Program-made: the position numbers and the translations under genes
DNA from: Capsicum annuum
Taxonomy: Eukaryota > Streptophyta > Magnoliopsida > Solanales > Solanaceae
DNA length: 64,000 bases
Assembly (NCBI RefSeq): GCF_002878395.1
Contig: NC_061114.1
Location: 147,255,229-147,319,228 of the forward strand
Reading direction: 5' to 3'
In this document: one piece after another, positions 1-11,267 of the stretch
Layout: each line of letters begins with the position of its first letter
Position numbering within the stretch: the first letter of the stretch is position 1
The notes under the pieces: model-generated
Databases searched by the model: none
What the model was told of the DNA's origin: nothing
Seen by the model: only the letters and a program-made list of their open reading frames with translations

Positions 1-1416
1 CTATATCCCTACTATGGGTTGATGTCTCAAGTACCTTTAAATGAGAGTTGGATGGTAAATTAAGAAATGTTAATATTGAAGTTGCAATGAGTCTTGATAT
101 TTTCCGGATGGTTTTGATGAGTTAAATTATTGAAAATATTATGTATTGAGTCTTCATATCCTTGTCCAAATGTCGAGTCGGCTATGGTTCAATGCATCGA
201 TACCTTGTTGATGTTGAGGAAGATTAAAATGTTTAACTGTGTTGAGTTAGGAATCCACAAATTGATATGATTTGATAAATGAAAAAAGAGATTTGATTTG
301 GTCTTTATGATAGACCCTTGTGATGTTTCGGTGGATTTCCTAACGCGTTCTGAGCTTGTCGGGGAGTAGTACTTAGCACCGAGAGGGAAATTTGGTATTT
401 CCCCAAACCTATGTGCCACAGTAGGGTTGTTTGATGATGTATTATTGGCCAGAGAGCCCAATTGTGATTATTGCAGTTTTAAGGTCGTACTCTCTAGCAA
501 AGAGTATGACACTCCCGCCAACGGGGGTTTCAAACATTGGTATTCGACATAGCTCACGTGGGATTGTCGGTTATAGGAAACTCCCGTGTCCATAAGATTA
601 AGTTTCTTGAATTACCGAGTCACTCCGAGATTTGAGTCAAAGAGTTGAGATGTTTATGATGTTTTATGGTCATTTATGATGATTTATAATTACCTATGAT
701 GATTTTTGACGATATGATAATTTATGATGATTTATCATAATTTATGATTTATAATGATTTACGTGGATTAAGAGATTTTATCATATAAACTGTTTATTAT
801 GAAATTACAAAAAATATGATTTGATATAACTCAAGCCAAGTGAGTCATCATTGTCCGTATGCATATTTTCATGAAATTAATTATACTATTTATATTATTG
901 CATGTACCCACACATACTCAGTATATTTTAAAGTGCTGACCCATATATTTCCATGGGCTACATTCTTAACAAAATGTATATACAAGCTGTAGCGCAACAT
1001 ATCATGTTCAGCTGGGTCTCAGCTCTCGATCGACAGGTGATTAGTCCTTTTGATTCAGGGACTTGAGTTGTTTAGATTTGAGGTGTATTGTATTTTTTGT
1101 ATTTAGTCGTATTGAGTAGGGGTAGTTGGGAGTCATGACCCGACTATCTTTGGTCAATGCTAGTAGAGACTTCATAGACAGTCACTAGTAGGCGTGTATT
1201 CAGTTTCAGATTTGTATATATATGAGCAGAATTATGACTGTGTAAATTTACTTTCATGTTGGTCAGACTAAGTTATGGGTTGTTTCCGCATTATTCCTTC
1301 TATTTTATGTATTTTATTCAGTTGCTTTGGATTATGCCAGATGAAGGGTTAGCTTGGGGTCACTTGTGACCTTAAGCACCGTGTGACGTCTCGAGATCCG
1401 ATTTTGGGGCGTTACA
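1..1416 (+). repeat. Gypsy-type LTR (5' LTR, start outside window)
   Basis: This LTR ends at ...GGGGCGTTACA (1416), directly before a tRNA-Met primer site. It matches the LTR at 5397-7113: bases 1-324 pair with 6491-6824 and 1126-1416 with 6825-7113. The roughly 800 bp between 325 and 1125 are absent from the other copy. About 1.1 kb of its 5' part would lie left of the window. The 3' end carries a GGTCAC/GTGACC inverted repeat and the block 651-760 is a run of degenerate TTTATGATGATT-like words. It is an LTR of a chromovirus-like Ty3/gypsy family; the clade is inferred from resemblance. Confidence 0.85.
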
Positions 1417-1420
1417 AGCT

Positions 1421-1432
1421 TGGTATCAGAGC
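1421..1432 (+). other. Primer binding site, tRNA-iMet type
   Basis: TGGTATCAGAGC lies 4 bases after the LTR end. It is complementary to the 3' end of initiator tRNA-Met, the usual primer of plant gypsy and many copia elements, and fixes the LTR/interior boundary. Confidence 0.9.
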
Positions 1433-2112
1433 ACAGAGTTCAAGTGTCCTAGGGTGTATATGAAGCCGTGTCTAGTAGAGTCTTGCGAACCGGTACGGAG
1501 ACGTCTGCACTTTTCTTCGAGAGGCTACGAGGCATTTAGGAAAATGTTCCCTTTCTTTCAAGTCGTAGATCGTACTGTGGAAAGGTTCCTTAAGAAATTC
1601 ATACGGGTTCATATCTTGCATAAATTTGGCCATTTCTCCTTGTTCTAAAATACCGGACATAGTCAAGCGTAAATCCTTATAGATGGTGCTTTCTTAGAGA
1701 ATCTCCTCTGATATTACGGGCTTGTAAGTGAGCTAGAAGAAAATGATTTCATTAGTGCTCTTGATTTTCGAAAAATTGAGGTGTCATATGTACGTTCTTA
1801 AAGGTTGTGCATTAAGCCTATGTCGAAAGTGTTTTTGGATTTCTCCCTAGAATTCATGATGTGATTTCGTATTTTCCTTATCCATGTACTAATGTTGAGA
1901 TAGGGTGATTAACTAGTTCCAATTTCCTCTCTTGATTATATTCCTGGGCTTACTAGCAAAGGTTCCATAGCTTTCAAGATATACCCTCATTCCTCTTGAG
2001 TCGTTTAGTTGAGGTAAAGAGAGACACATATTCTTGGATCCTTGATTATGGTGTACCAGGCTTTTATTTCTTAAAAATATTTTCTGATCATCTTTTGATG
2101 AAAACTTGAAGT

Positions 2113-2149
2113 CTAGTGAAGCCGTGTGGGGCTTATTTCAATTCACTAG
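2113..2149. repeat. Hairpin repeat, copy 1
   Basis: Outer arms CTAGTGAA and TTCACTAG and inner arms AAGCC and GGCTT fold around a GTGTGG loop. The same sequence recurs at 2199-2235 with only two base differences. Confidence 0.7.
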
Positions 2150-2198
2150 CATAATTATTTTGATATTTATTTCCTTTTTCAAAATATAAAACCAAAGT

Positions 2199-2235
2199 CT
2201 AGTGAAGCCGTGTGAGGCTTATTTCGATTCACTAG
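2199..2235. repeat. Hairpin repeat, copy 2
   Basis: Second copy of the 37-base hairpin, starting 86 bases downstream of the first. The arms are identical; the loop and the flank of the inner arm each differ by one transition. Confidence 0.7.
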
Positions 2236-4628
2236 CAGCTGGCTGTTTACTCTGTTGCTCCTACATTGGTTGGAATCGAGGGGTTGGAAACGTGGTGGAA
2301 GGCGGTGTTAATAAATTATTATGGCATAGGCCATGGAATTGTGGATGATTATTGTCGTTATGAGGTTTTGGTGGACTAGTATGTTTGGGGTGTTTGATAG
2401 ATGGAAATGGTTGTTGAGATTGTTGTTAATCGAAGTCAGAGTGAGTTGTTAAGTTCGTGTAGCGGGTGATGAGAAAAATGAATTTAATGATTGAATTGCT
2501 ATGACGTTAGTGATAGGGAAGAGATTTAGTAGGTTTGAACCGTATGTACAAGAGTTTTAAGTCTATTTGTTTGTGATCAAGTGTGATATTATGTGTTGAG
2601 GTAGTAGTATGCTCAAGGTTTTATGGGGATTTTTTCTATGTTATTAAATGTTAAGTGGTTGGTGTTATTCTTGATCGGGTAAGTATGAATGATGATATGT
2701 GGTATACGATGTAATTGTGAGGTAACTTGGGCATTAGAGGTTGACGAGGGTGTTAGCTTGAGATGTGATATTAGTAAAGAATGATGAAGTTAGTATGATT
2801 TAGCGAAGGTTTGATGTATCCATGCAAAGTGCTAGAATCTTAGCTGCGGAGTGCATGAATTGTTGTATGATAACTTTTGAAGTTGTCTAAGTTGGTGGGT
2901 ATTTGAGAGTTATGTTAAGATTGGGTTTTGCACTCGCGGGTGTAGTTATGCGGGTTAAGTTATGGATCTTGTGTATGGGTATATCCGGGGACCCCGGAGT
3001 AAAGCGAATGCCATAGACTAGAGTTTTTATGGTGATTCGTTGACTCGGAGTGTTGGCTTACGTATAAGGGAGAGATAGTAGAAAAAAAATTAACTAAGTT
3101 AAGATTGCGGGATTCAGGTAGGTGTATCGGTGGGTTGCAAGTTGGTGGTGAAAAGGAGTGGTGTTGATCCTATTTTACCCCAGCCTTTTCAATAAATTTG
3201 ATAGTTTCTCATGCCTTATGTTTCATTCCCCCGATCATAATACATGTTCATGCATATCATGGGAAATCATGTATTCTCCTAATTATCGAAATAAGGAGTC
3301 CCAATTTTTCTAGCGGGAGAAATCGGCATTCCATAAGCTATAAACTCCAAACTCAAGTTGCGCGGTTCATAATGCATGTGCTTTAGTTTTATTGTATGTT
3401 CAAGTTCAGTCCACCGGCAATATCCGTAGCAAGCAATAAGATTCAATTTATGTCTTGGGTGTCCTTAATCTTTAATCTTGATTCTGGTTGAATTCATGCA
3501 TTTGATGCCCTAGTTCTCTGGCCTAAATAGCCGCACCAAATCGTACAGAATATCCCTTCATATTCTACCCTTTCATGACTTTCGATTTGTCGAGGGAGTG
3601 TGGATGAACAATGGTGATGATAGGAGAGAGTGAGCGGGTTTTTGTTGATAAAGATTCTGGAAGGTTCATTTTAGCTAAGGTGGCAAGTATGGAGTATGCT
3701 TGAGGCTAGGCTTTTGATGGATGTCATGGTTATTTGAAGCATTTCGTGTTGTGTTTGTAAAAGTGGTTGTGTGATGGTTTATCTAGGTTTGTAGGTGGGG
3801 AATTGTTAAAGTGAAGTCTTGTGCATGGCTTAGTTAATTGGAAAAGTTAGTGAGTGTTTTCTTAAGAATAGTGCCCGGAAGTTGTCTTAATAAAGGATTG
3901 TAGAATTTGAAAAAGGTGTTTTATGGGTGTTGATTAGGAGTGTATACGTAATTATAAAGATAGGCTTGAACATCATATGTGTATATATGGATGGAGATTA
4001 AAGTTTATATTATCGATAAGTTTTGGTGTCTATGTTGATTTAGAAGTCTAAGCTAAACGCTCTTGTAAATTCATCATGCATAGCACTCATGTATTGTGAA
4101 TATATCTCCTGTCCGAGGATATTAGTTGCAAGCCTTGGCCTTGCTATAAGTTGAATTGCGTATATGCCTATGAATAGTTCCCTAAGCTTCAAGACTTGTT
4201 GATGTGAATATGATGGTTGAAAATGGTAAGTATTAAGTGGATTAGAGTTGATTGAGTGGTAATAAGAATTATCTGTGAGATGAGGAATTGTAACAATGTG
4301 GATGTGTGTAAATTTATAATTCGGAATGGTGCTATGTTATGGTGTTAGGTGGAGGAATTGGTGACTCCAAATTAAGCTTGAAAATGAGGAGAGAGAGTTT
4401 GTCTTAGTTAGATTTGAATAGCCAAGATTGCAAATGCTTTGTGAGAATTATGAATTGAATCAAGTAAGTATGGTATTTGGGGAAAATAGTATTGCGGAGA
4501 AAGGGTGTGCGAAGGGTATTGATAAGCTTGAAACTAAGGAGTTGTACTGCGTGGGGTCTAGTACTTTTATTTTGATATAAGACTGATCGACCTACGCTCC
4601 GTACTTAAAATTGGGGTCGAGTTATAAA

Positions 4629-4728
4629 NNNNNNNNNNNNNNNNNNNNNNNNNNNNNNNNNNNNNNNNNNNNNNNNNNNNNNNNNNNNNNNNNNNNNNNN
4701 NNNNNNNNNNNNNNNNNNNNNNNNNNNN
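4629..4728. other. Assembly gap (100 N)
   Basis: Exactly 100 N, the usual placeholder for a gap of unknown size. The right edge is an (AT)n run (4729-4746), which probably caused the break. The true length here is unknown. Confidence 0.95.
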
Positions 4729-5103
4729 ATATATATATATATATATTGTCCGGACCATATCCCAAACCCAATTGCTTCCTAGTAGTGTTGAAAGTTCCTT
4801 GGAAAGATTTCGAATCATGTCCTAATTGAATGAGAGCATGTCTTGATTCGGTCCGTGCACCTAGAAATTCAACTTGATAGTTATTCCAATGGATTCATAT
4901 ATTTCTTCCATCTTCCGATGTGGTCCAATCTCACTACTTGAAGTTTCGTGAGCATAACCATTTCAAGAATGATTTATTTGCGTCGAAGCGAGTTACCAAA
5001 TTCTATTTGGCCTTTGCTTTTGTTCCCGACCCAAGTATTAAGCCATGGGTCGATCATAAAGTGGCTCGTGTATCAATTAGTATTATTCGGGGAGAACCGA
5101 TCT

Positions 5104-5135
5104 CAAGAGGGAGATATTGTGATATCCCGAGTTTT
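5104..5135 (+). other. Polypurine tract and LTR-start-like junction (upstream copy)
   Basis: CAAGAGGGAGATAT followed by TGTGATATCCCGAG (from 5118) looks like a polypurine tract joined to an LTR start. A second, similar junction lies at 5380-5410. Either this is the true LTR start, which would make the 3' LTR about 280 bp longer, or it is the relic of another LTR. Confidence 0.45.
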
Positions 5136-5379
5136 CATATTCTAGATCTTTCATCTCTTTCTTTGTGAATGCAGATTTAAATCGAAGTTAATAATTTTTC
5201 CTCATCCAACTCTTTTAGTAATAGACTCAACTATGTCGTTGTGATTATCATGAGCTTATGTGTCGGAAAGTACTCCAAAGCTTAGAAAAATATAAACTTG
5301 TTCATCAAGCTATTTTAGTTGCGTATCCTCAATTTTCCTTGTCTTCCTAACCCAACGAGCAACATTCGGAGAAGAATGT

Positions 5380-5396
5380 TTCCAAGGGGAAGATGA
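5380..5396 (+). other. Polypurine tract before 3' LTR
   Basis: CCAAGGGGAAGA precedes TGTGATCCCCGAG. The upstream words CATTCGGAGAAGAATG match the conserved CATTCGAGGACGAATG-type sequence found before the LTR in the other gypsy elements of this window (29770, 32697). Confidence 0.65.
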
Positions 5397-7113
5397 TGTG
5401 ATCCCCGAGTTTTCCCGTTAAACATTTCTCTCCCAAATGTGTCGAGTCGTTAAAGCCTTTTTATCTTTCCAAGAGTCCGTTAAGATCTCAGACGAAAATG
5501 TGTTGAATTCTGTTCTTTATCATGATTAATAATTTTTCTGTGTGGAATTTCTGGATATGCAACTCGTCATCGTGTAGAGAATCGAATAATCTTTCCAACG
5601 ATATGTGGATCATCCAAAACGAACACTCGAGCTATGAGTTATGATCATTCCGATCTAACCATGAATAGTGGTGAACAGTAAATGTGCAGGAAAAAAATAC
5701 TGAGGCCAGGTGAATTTTAGGGTCAACTTCAAATGATCATAACTCCTTGTACATAATTATCTGGGTGAGCTACTATATATCAACAAAAATCTCTGAGAGT
5801 CCTCTTTCAAATGAAATTGGTTTCATCCAATTTGTCCATCGGAGCAAAAAGTTATGATCGATCTACTTCAGCCTATCAAAACAGTCCACCAAAGGACAGA
5901 TTTGACATTATTTGATTTTTAAGGGTATTTTAGTCATTCCCACTCCAATCCATCCGGTTAAACCATGAATTTAAGTCCATTAAGAGCATTCAATAGGTCA
6001 TTTTTCTCCAATTCCTAAGGCTCAAAACCCAACCCTACTACTCCAAATTTCATCCTTCTATGTCTCTTAATTGAATTGTAGAAATTTCAAATTGATTTGG
6101 GATTTGAGTTGATCATTTTAAGGGCTTCGAGAAGCAACCTTTATTTTCGTAAATAAAGTTTCAGAGTCGGAAGTTCATATTCATCTTCCATTTTTAGGTA
6201 TGTGGGGCTTTGAACAAGATTATCCTTTCGATCTTGTGCCTGGTATTTTTGTTGAATTACATTGACATGAGATTTTACATGTTTGACCATGAATTAGAAA
6301 TATTGTTTTATATCTTATATTATTGTCCATGAGCTATGGGATTATGTCATCCGATATGTGTATGATGTTGAGATGGAATTATGTCCAAAAAGTATTTGAT
6401 TATGAGAGTGATGATTTAATTTGTTAAGCCTTGATTTATACTATCATCCACTATTTCCTTATTATGAATTTATAATTGATATTGGAAATTCTATATCCCT
6501 ACTATGGGTTGATGTCTCAAGTACCTTTAAATGAGAGTTGGATGGCAAATTGAGAAATGTTAATATTGAAGTTGCAATGAGTCTTGGTATTTTCCAGATG
6601 GTTTTGATGAGTTAAATTATTGAAAATATTACGTATAGAGTCTTCATATCCTTGTCCAAATGTCGAGTCGGTTATGGTTCAATGCATTGATACCTTGTTG
6701 ATGTTAAGGAAGATTAAAATGTTTTGAGCTAAACTGTGTTGAGTTAGGAATCCACAAATTGATATGATTTGATAAATGAGAACGAGATTTGATTTGGTCT
6801 TTATGATAGACCCTTGTGATATTGGGAGTCATGACCCGGCTATCTTTGGTCAATGCTAGTAGAGACTTCATAGACAGTCACTAGTAGTCAGTGTATTTAG
6901 TTTCAGATTTGTATATATATGAGCAGAATTATGACCATGTAAATTTCCTTTCATGTTGGTCAGACTAAGTTATGGGTTGTTTCCGCATTATTCCTTCTAT
7001 TTTATGTATTTTATTCAATTGCTTTGGGTTATGCCAGATGAAGGGTTAGCTTGGGGTCACTTGTGACCTTAAGCACTGTGTGACATCTCGGGATCCTATT
7101 TCAGGGAGTTACA
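5397..7113 (+). repeat. Gypsy-type 3' LTR
   Basis: It starts TGTGATCCCCGAG and ends ...GGAGTTACA at 7113. From 6491 on it matches the LTR at 1-1416 closely, but lacks the segment corresponding to 325-1125. The next base, 7114, begins sequence that is continuous in another copy at 9538, so this LTR edge is also the insertion point of the element into the small tandem element at 7114-10733. The left target duplication would lie outside the window. Confidence 0.8.
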
Positions 7114-7660
7114 GGTCATGACCAAAACCCTTCCATCACCACTGCCCCCGAGACTTTGCCTACAAAAGTCAACCTTCTAAGTTCACTACAAAATGCCATT
7201 AACCAAGTTAATAATTACCCTTAAAATCGAGAACAAGGTAGATCACTTCTCCTACAAGTTGATCAAGTCCCACAATAAGGACTTGGAGGTCCATTCCATC
7301 CCATCCAAGCTCCACAACCAAAGCTCCATATTACCAAAATAGCCTCCTCAACCGAAACTCCACTTCTCCAAAACCGATATGTCCATTTAGAGGAGTATGA
7401 AAAAAAGGAACACGAAGTATATGGAGTCTACGATGATGCTTACATGATGGAAGGAGACTTAAGTCGGAGAAGATTGAAGTCAAGTCTCAAGATGGAGAGG
7501 AAGCCGAGGTTCAAAATGAAGATGTTGGCCGAGTCTTGTTCATATTGAGCACTCGGGTTCTTTATATTTTACGGACTATTTTGAGAACTTTTTTTAAGTG
7601 GCCAATTAAACGAAGTAAAGCCATGAATTTGTAGGAAAATTCTTCTCAAGATGGAGAGGA
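7114..7660 (+). mobile_element. 3' interior of small non-autonomous LTR element (first unit)
   Basis: Closely matches 9538-10083, including the polypurine tract (AAGATGGAGAGGA) just before the LTR. Its 5' part has been displaced beyond the left edge by insertion of the gypsy-type element 1-7113 between AAGT and GGTCATGACC of this sequence. Confidence 0.8.
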
Positions 7661-8321
7661 TGATACGAGAATAATCATGAAAATAGACTTATGTGGGTGT
7701 GCATTGAAAGCAACCAAGTGTATGTGCAAGAGAAGTGTAATTAAAGGCCCAAATACACACCAAAACAACCCACTCCATACACTAGAGGGGCAGCCCATTC
7801 TTGAAGGGCCTTTTTGGTTATTTTAACTTTGATTTGTTTTGTAATATATAAGGAACATGTTAGGGTTTATTCACTTAGGTTTTGAATGTTGAAAATAGTA
7901 GAACACACTTGACACCCTCAAGTTCTCTCTCTTGTGAGGCTTGGCCAAAACTAGGTTACGATATTAGGGTGGAATCTCTTTTGTTGTTTGTTTGCTTGGA
8001 ACTTGGGTGGTTGAAGGATTGAGGTCCTCTCTTGTATCTCTTTGAAGAGTGTAGATGTTCCTACTATCATCATTAAGGATCTTTCTATGTCATCTACACT
8101 TAGGTTCTTAGTCATTATAGTAGTTTATGTCTCACTATCTATCCCTTTGTCTTTTGTAATATTGTAACATTATATCTTGTTGTTGTGGAATCCGAATCTG
8201 GTTATTCTTGTTGTCATCTTGTTCATCTCGTTATTTTTGTGTTGTTGGCTTTTTTGGGGTGTCAAATACACCCTTGTTTCTTGTATTCTTGTTATACTTG
8301 TCGAATCCGATGCTTATATCA
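7661..8321 (+). repeat. LTR a of small non-autonomous element
   Basis: It begins TGATACGAG after a polypurine tract and ends ...CTTATATCA, 2 bases before a tRNA-Met primer site. It matches 10084-10733 over almost its whole length. It carries the typical order of a plant LTR: AT-rich upstream part, TAATATATAAGG (TATA-like, about 7842), then a T-rich 3' half. Confidence 0.85.
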
Positions 8322-8323
8322 TT

Positions 8324-8335
8324 TGGTATCAGAGC
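8324..8335 (+). other. Primer binding site, tRNA-iMet type
   Basis: TGGTATCAGAGC, 2 bases after the LTR end. It marks the start of the interior of the second unit. Confidence 0.9.
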
Positions 8336-9350
8336 CCTCTTTGGTGTTGTTATTACAATACTAATCTTGGGCTTTCTTGTTAAAAAAAATTTGGTTTTCT
8401 TGTTTTTCTTGGCCTTGAAAGTGTTGTTCTTGTTGTTCATCTTGGCCGAGATTGGTTGTAGCATCTAGATCTAGTAGTCCTATGGTGTGTATTGTTGTTT
8501 CTTGTGTTAGTTATGTGATTCGCTAACTCTAAAAGGTGTCTAGATCTATATTTGAGCTTGAACTTGTTAAAGTTGTGTTGTGAACAAGGACCTAGGGCGA
8601 GAATTTGTGACTTGTTGTAGCCGGTTGGGTCTTGAATTCATGAATATTGTTGTTGTTTTGAAGGATTTTTGTGGTGTTCATCTTGTTTTTCATCTCATCT
8701 TACAACTTAAGACAACCAAAAGTGTAATATAGATTCAAAAAGTTGAACCTACAAGTTGTAAAGTTGTTTGTAAGAAGATTTGAGCCATCACTTCCTTGAC
8801 TTGACATCTACTTTTCAACCACTTTTTATTGTTTCAAGGGAACTTGTTTTGTGGGAATTGTATAAATTTAAGTCTTGCCTTTTGAAGATTAGACTTAAAT
8901 GAGATTCAAGACATATACTTTCTCTCCAAAACCAATTGTTTCCATTACATAGTAACTAAAGTTTGTTAACTTCAACTAGAGACTAATTGTGGGGCCGTGA
9001 CCAATAGTGTGCTGCCATGTCACCCAAGTTACTGTTCACACAAAAATTTTAAGCTCAAATTGTGATCATTTAGTTTCCTTTTGTTGTCTCATTAGTTTCG
9101 TTTGTTGATTCCAATACTAACTTACAAACTTGTGACAATTTACTAGATTGTGAGTTTGTTTTGAAACCATTTTTTTCGTGTTTACACACTCGGTTCACCT
9201 CTAAACATCTCACGGATTACAAGCAAACTTACAAAAATTGTGAGATCAAAAGTGAGAAAATCTGAGGGACAAAGGATTAAAGAGAGAGTGTGAAGACCAT
9301 TCTTGAACAACAAACTTATTTATTGTTTTATAGGTAACTTCTTGGAAACA
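8336..9350 (+). mobile_element. Leader of small non-autonomous element
   Basis: About 1 kb of T-rich untranslated leader between primer site and ORF. No coding motif is seen. TGTTTTATAG at its end resembles a 3' splice site just before the ORF start, so a spliced leader is possible but unproven. Confidence 0.5.
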
Positions 9351-9653
9351 ATGGACAACAATGCTCTTGGTTCTACCTTGGAAAGACTTAAAACTATCAA
9401 CCTAGGAGTGGAAAATATGCTCATGACTATGTCCTCAATCCGAGGAGAATTGTCTACTATGAATGAGAGGTTGGATCGAATGGAGAGTCAAAGGAACTCT
9501 CGTGCTTCTACCCCTCGAATCCTTGTTTCATCAAGTGGTCATGACCAAAACCCTTCCATCACCACTGCCCTCGAGACTTTGCCTACAAAAGTCAACCCTC
9601 CAAGTTCACCAAAACATGCCATGAGCCAAGTTACTAATTACCCTCAAAATTGA
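9351..9653 (+). CDS. Short gag-like ORF of non-autonomous element (coiled coil)
   Basis: A 100-residue ORF. I chose the ATG at 9351 rather than the in-frame ATG at 9303 because its context (AACAATGGA) fits plant start sites and it follows a splice-acceptor-like sequence. Residues ~8-45 show a heptad pattern typical of a short coiled coil (LERLKTINLGVENML, then LDRMESQ). The rest is Ser/Pro/Thr-rich. No zinc knuckle, protease or RT follows. In-frame similarity seems to continue past the stop towards 9960, so the original product was longer. It probably corresponds to the N-terminus of a retroelement Gag-type protein; the family was not identified. Its 3' part is also present at 7114-7200. Confidence 0.5.
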   Translation: MDNNALGSTLERLKTINLGVENMLMTMSSIRGELSTMNERLDRMESQRNSRASTPRILVSSSGHDQNPSITTALETLPTKVNPPSSPKHAMSQVTNYPQN

Positions 9654-10083
9654 GAACAAGGTAGGTCATTTCTCCCGCAAGTTGATCAAGTCCCACAAGA
9701 TGGACTTGGAGGCCCATTTCCTCCCATCCAAGCTCCAACACTGAAGCTCCATATTACCAAAATAGCCCCCTCAACCGAAACTCCACTTCCCCAAAACTGA
9801 TATGTCCATATTGAGTAATATGAAAGAAAGGGACACGAAGTATATGAAGTCTACGATGATGATTATATAGTCGAAGGAGACTTGAGTCGGATAAGATTGA
9901 AGCCAAGTCTCAAGATGGAGAGAAAACCGAGGTTCAAAATGAAGATATTGGCTGAGATTTGTTCATATTGAGCACTCGGGTTCTTCATGTTTTACGGGCT
10001 GTTTTGAGTGTTTTTTTTAAGTGGCCAATTGAATGAAGTGAAGCCGTGAATTTGTAGGAAAATCCTTCTCAAGATGGAGAGGA
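9654..10083 (+). mobile_element. Interior 3' part and polypurine tract of small element
   Basis: Broken continuation of the short ORF followed by an untranslated part. The polypurine tract AAGATGGAGAGGA abuts the LTR. It is a near copy of 7230-7660. Confidence 0.75.
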
Positions 10084-10733
10084 TGATATGAGTATAATCA
10101 TGAAAATAGACTTATGTGGGTGTGCATTGAAAGCAACCAAGTGTATGTGAAAGAGAAGTGTAATTAAAGGCCCAAATATACACCAAAACAACCCACTCCA
10201 TACACTAGAGGGGCAGCCCATTCTTGAAGGGCCTTTTTGGCCATTTTAACTTTGATTTGTTTTGTAATATATAAGGAACATGTTAGGGTTTATTCACTTA
10301 GTTTTTGAATATTGAAAATGGTAGAACATACTTGAAACCCTCAAGTTCTCTCTCTTGTGAGGCTTGGCCGAAACTAGGTTACAATATTAGGGTGGAATCT
10401 CTTTTGTTGTTTGTTTGCTTGGAACTTGGATGGTTGAAGGATTGAGGTCCTCTCTTGTGTCTCTTTGAAGAGTGTAGGTGTTCCTACTCTCATCATTAAG
10501 GGTCTTTGTATGTCATCTACACTTAGGTTCTTAGTCATTATAGTAGTTTATGTCTCACTATCTATCCCTTTGTCTTTTGTAATCTTATAACGTTATATCT
10601 TGTTGTTGTGGATTCCGAATCTGGTTATTATTGTTACCATCTTGTTCATCTCGTTATTGTTGTGTTGTTGGCTGTTTTTGGGCGTCAAATACACCCTTGT
10701 TTCTTGTACTCTTGTTATACTTGTCGAATCCGA
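10084..10733 (+). repeat. LTR b of small non-autonomous element
   Basis: Starts TGATATGAG and matches 7661-8310. Similarity stops at CCGA (10733), 11 bases before the LTR end seen in copy a, so its terminus is lost. The sequence then changes abruptly to the Mutator-like remnant. Confidence 0.8.
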
Positions 10734-10739
10734 GTGAGG

Positions 10740-11267
10740 TCCCCTTTTGGTCCACGTTTTTTCTTGAATTTGTGGACTGTTTGAGGTATATTTTGTGCTT
10801 TCCCTTGTTTGTCTTGTATCAATTTCATCTTTACATCAATAATCTTGCTATCACAGATCAAATTATTAACCTCAAACTCAGGAACATACGATGCATATTG
10901 ATTATGCATTTTTGCAACAACGAGAGCCATAAAATCTGATTCAACACCCTCCACTCAAACAACAACTCATGTATTTCCATCAAACTGTATGTCATCTAAA
11001 GATTTATCAATCGTTGATATGCATAACGGATACATACTGAACTCCATTGTTATTACAGATATGAAAAGGTGATTTACTCCCGTCTACTACATAATGTACA
11101 TCAATATTTTTTTGCATTTCATCAATGTTTAATTCGGCAGCGATTGACGAAATCAACCTTAAGTAACTTATTAATTCAGCAATAATGATCCCTTCACTTT
11201 TATAATTTACATATTCTATTTCAGTTCTTCAATTTCCAGAGTGCCTCAAAAGAATAGCAATATTCAT
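10740..11267 (-). pseudogene. Mutator-like (MULE) N-terminal remnant
   Basis: The reading begins with an ATG at 11267 on the minus strand (MNIAILLRHSGN, then a stop). It goes on through SEGIIIAEL, SSIAAELNID, VHYVVDG and HICNNNGVQY, followed by frame changes and SDFMALVVAKMHNQYASYVP. This order (receptor-like strand, SIA-x-ELNID helix, long spacer, SDF...VP) resembles the PB1-like N-terminal region of plant MULE or SWIM-domain proteins. The assignment is from memory of the family and is tentative. At least three stops or shifts break it, and no transposase core or terminal inverted repeats are seen. The LTR at 10733 cuts it on the 3' side. Confidence 0.4.

Larger units (their letters stand above)
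1417..5396 (+). mobile_element. Non-coding interior of LTR element (LARD-like)
   Basis: About 4 kb between the two LTRs. The first ~120 bases resemble the leader that follows the primer site in this type of gypsy element. After that I find no gag, protease, RT, RNase H or integrase motif in any frame, and only short chance ORFs. It therefore looks like a large non-autonomous derivative, or a relic too decayed to read. It holds two near-identical hairpins (2113-2149 and 2199-2235), a 100-N assembly gap and, near the end, two polypurine/LTR-start-like junctions (around 5118 and 5397). A strongly diverged coding region hidden in the gap cannot be excluded. Confidence 0.6.

Noticed and set aside
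1454..1666. Pair of overlapping ORFs on both strands after the primer site
   Set aside because: This is the conserved untranslated leader of gypsy elements, and neither frame shows a known motif.
4567..4829. ORFs running through the N gap
   Set aside because: Their middle is unknown sequence, so the frames on the two sides cannot be joined.
8177..8468. Hydrophobic ORFs that look like membrane proteins
   Set aside because: They span the T-rich LTR end and the primer binding site; the Leu/Phe/Val richness follows from the base composition.
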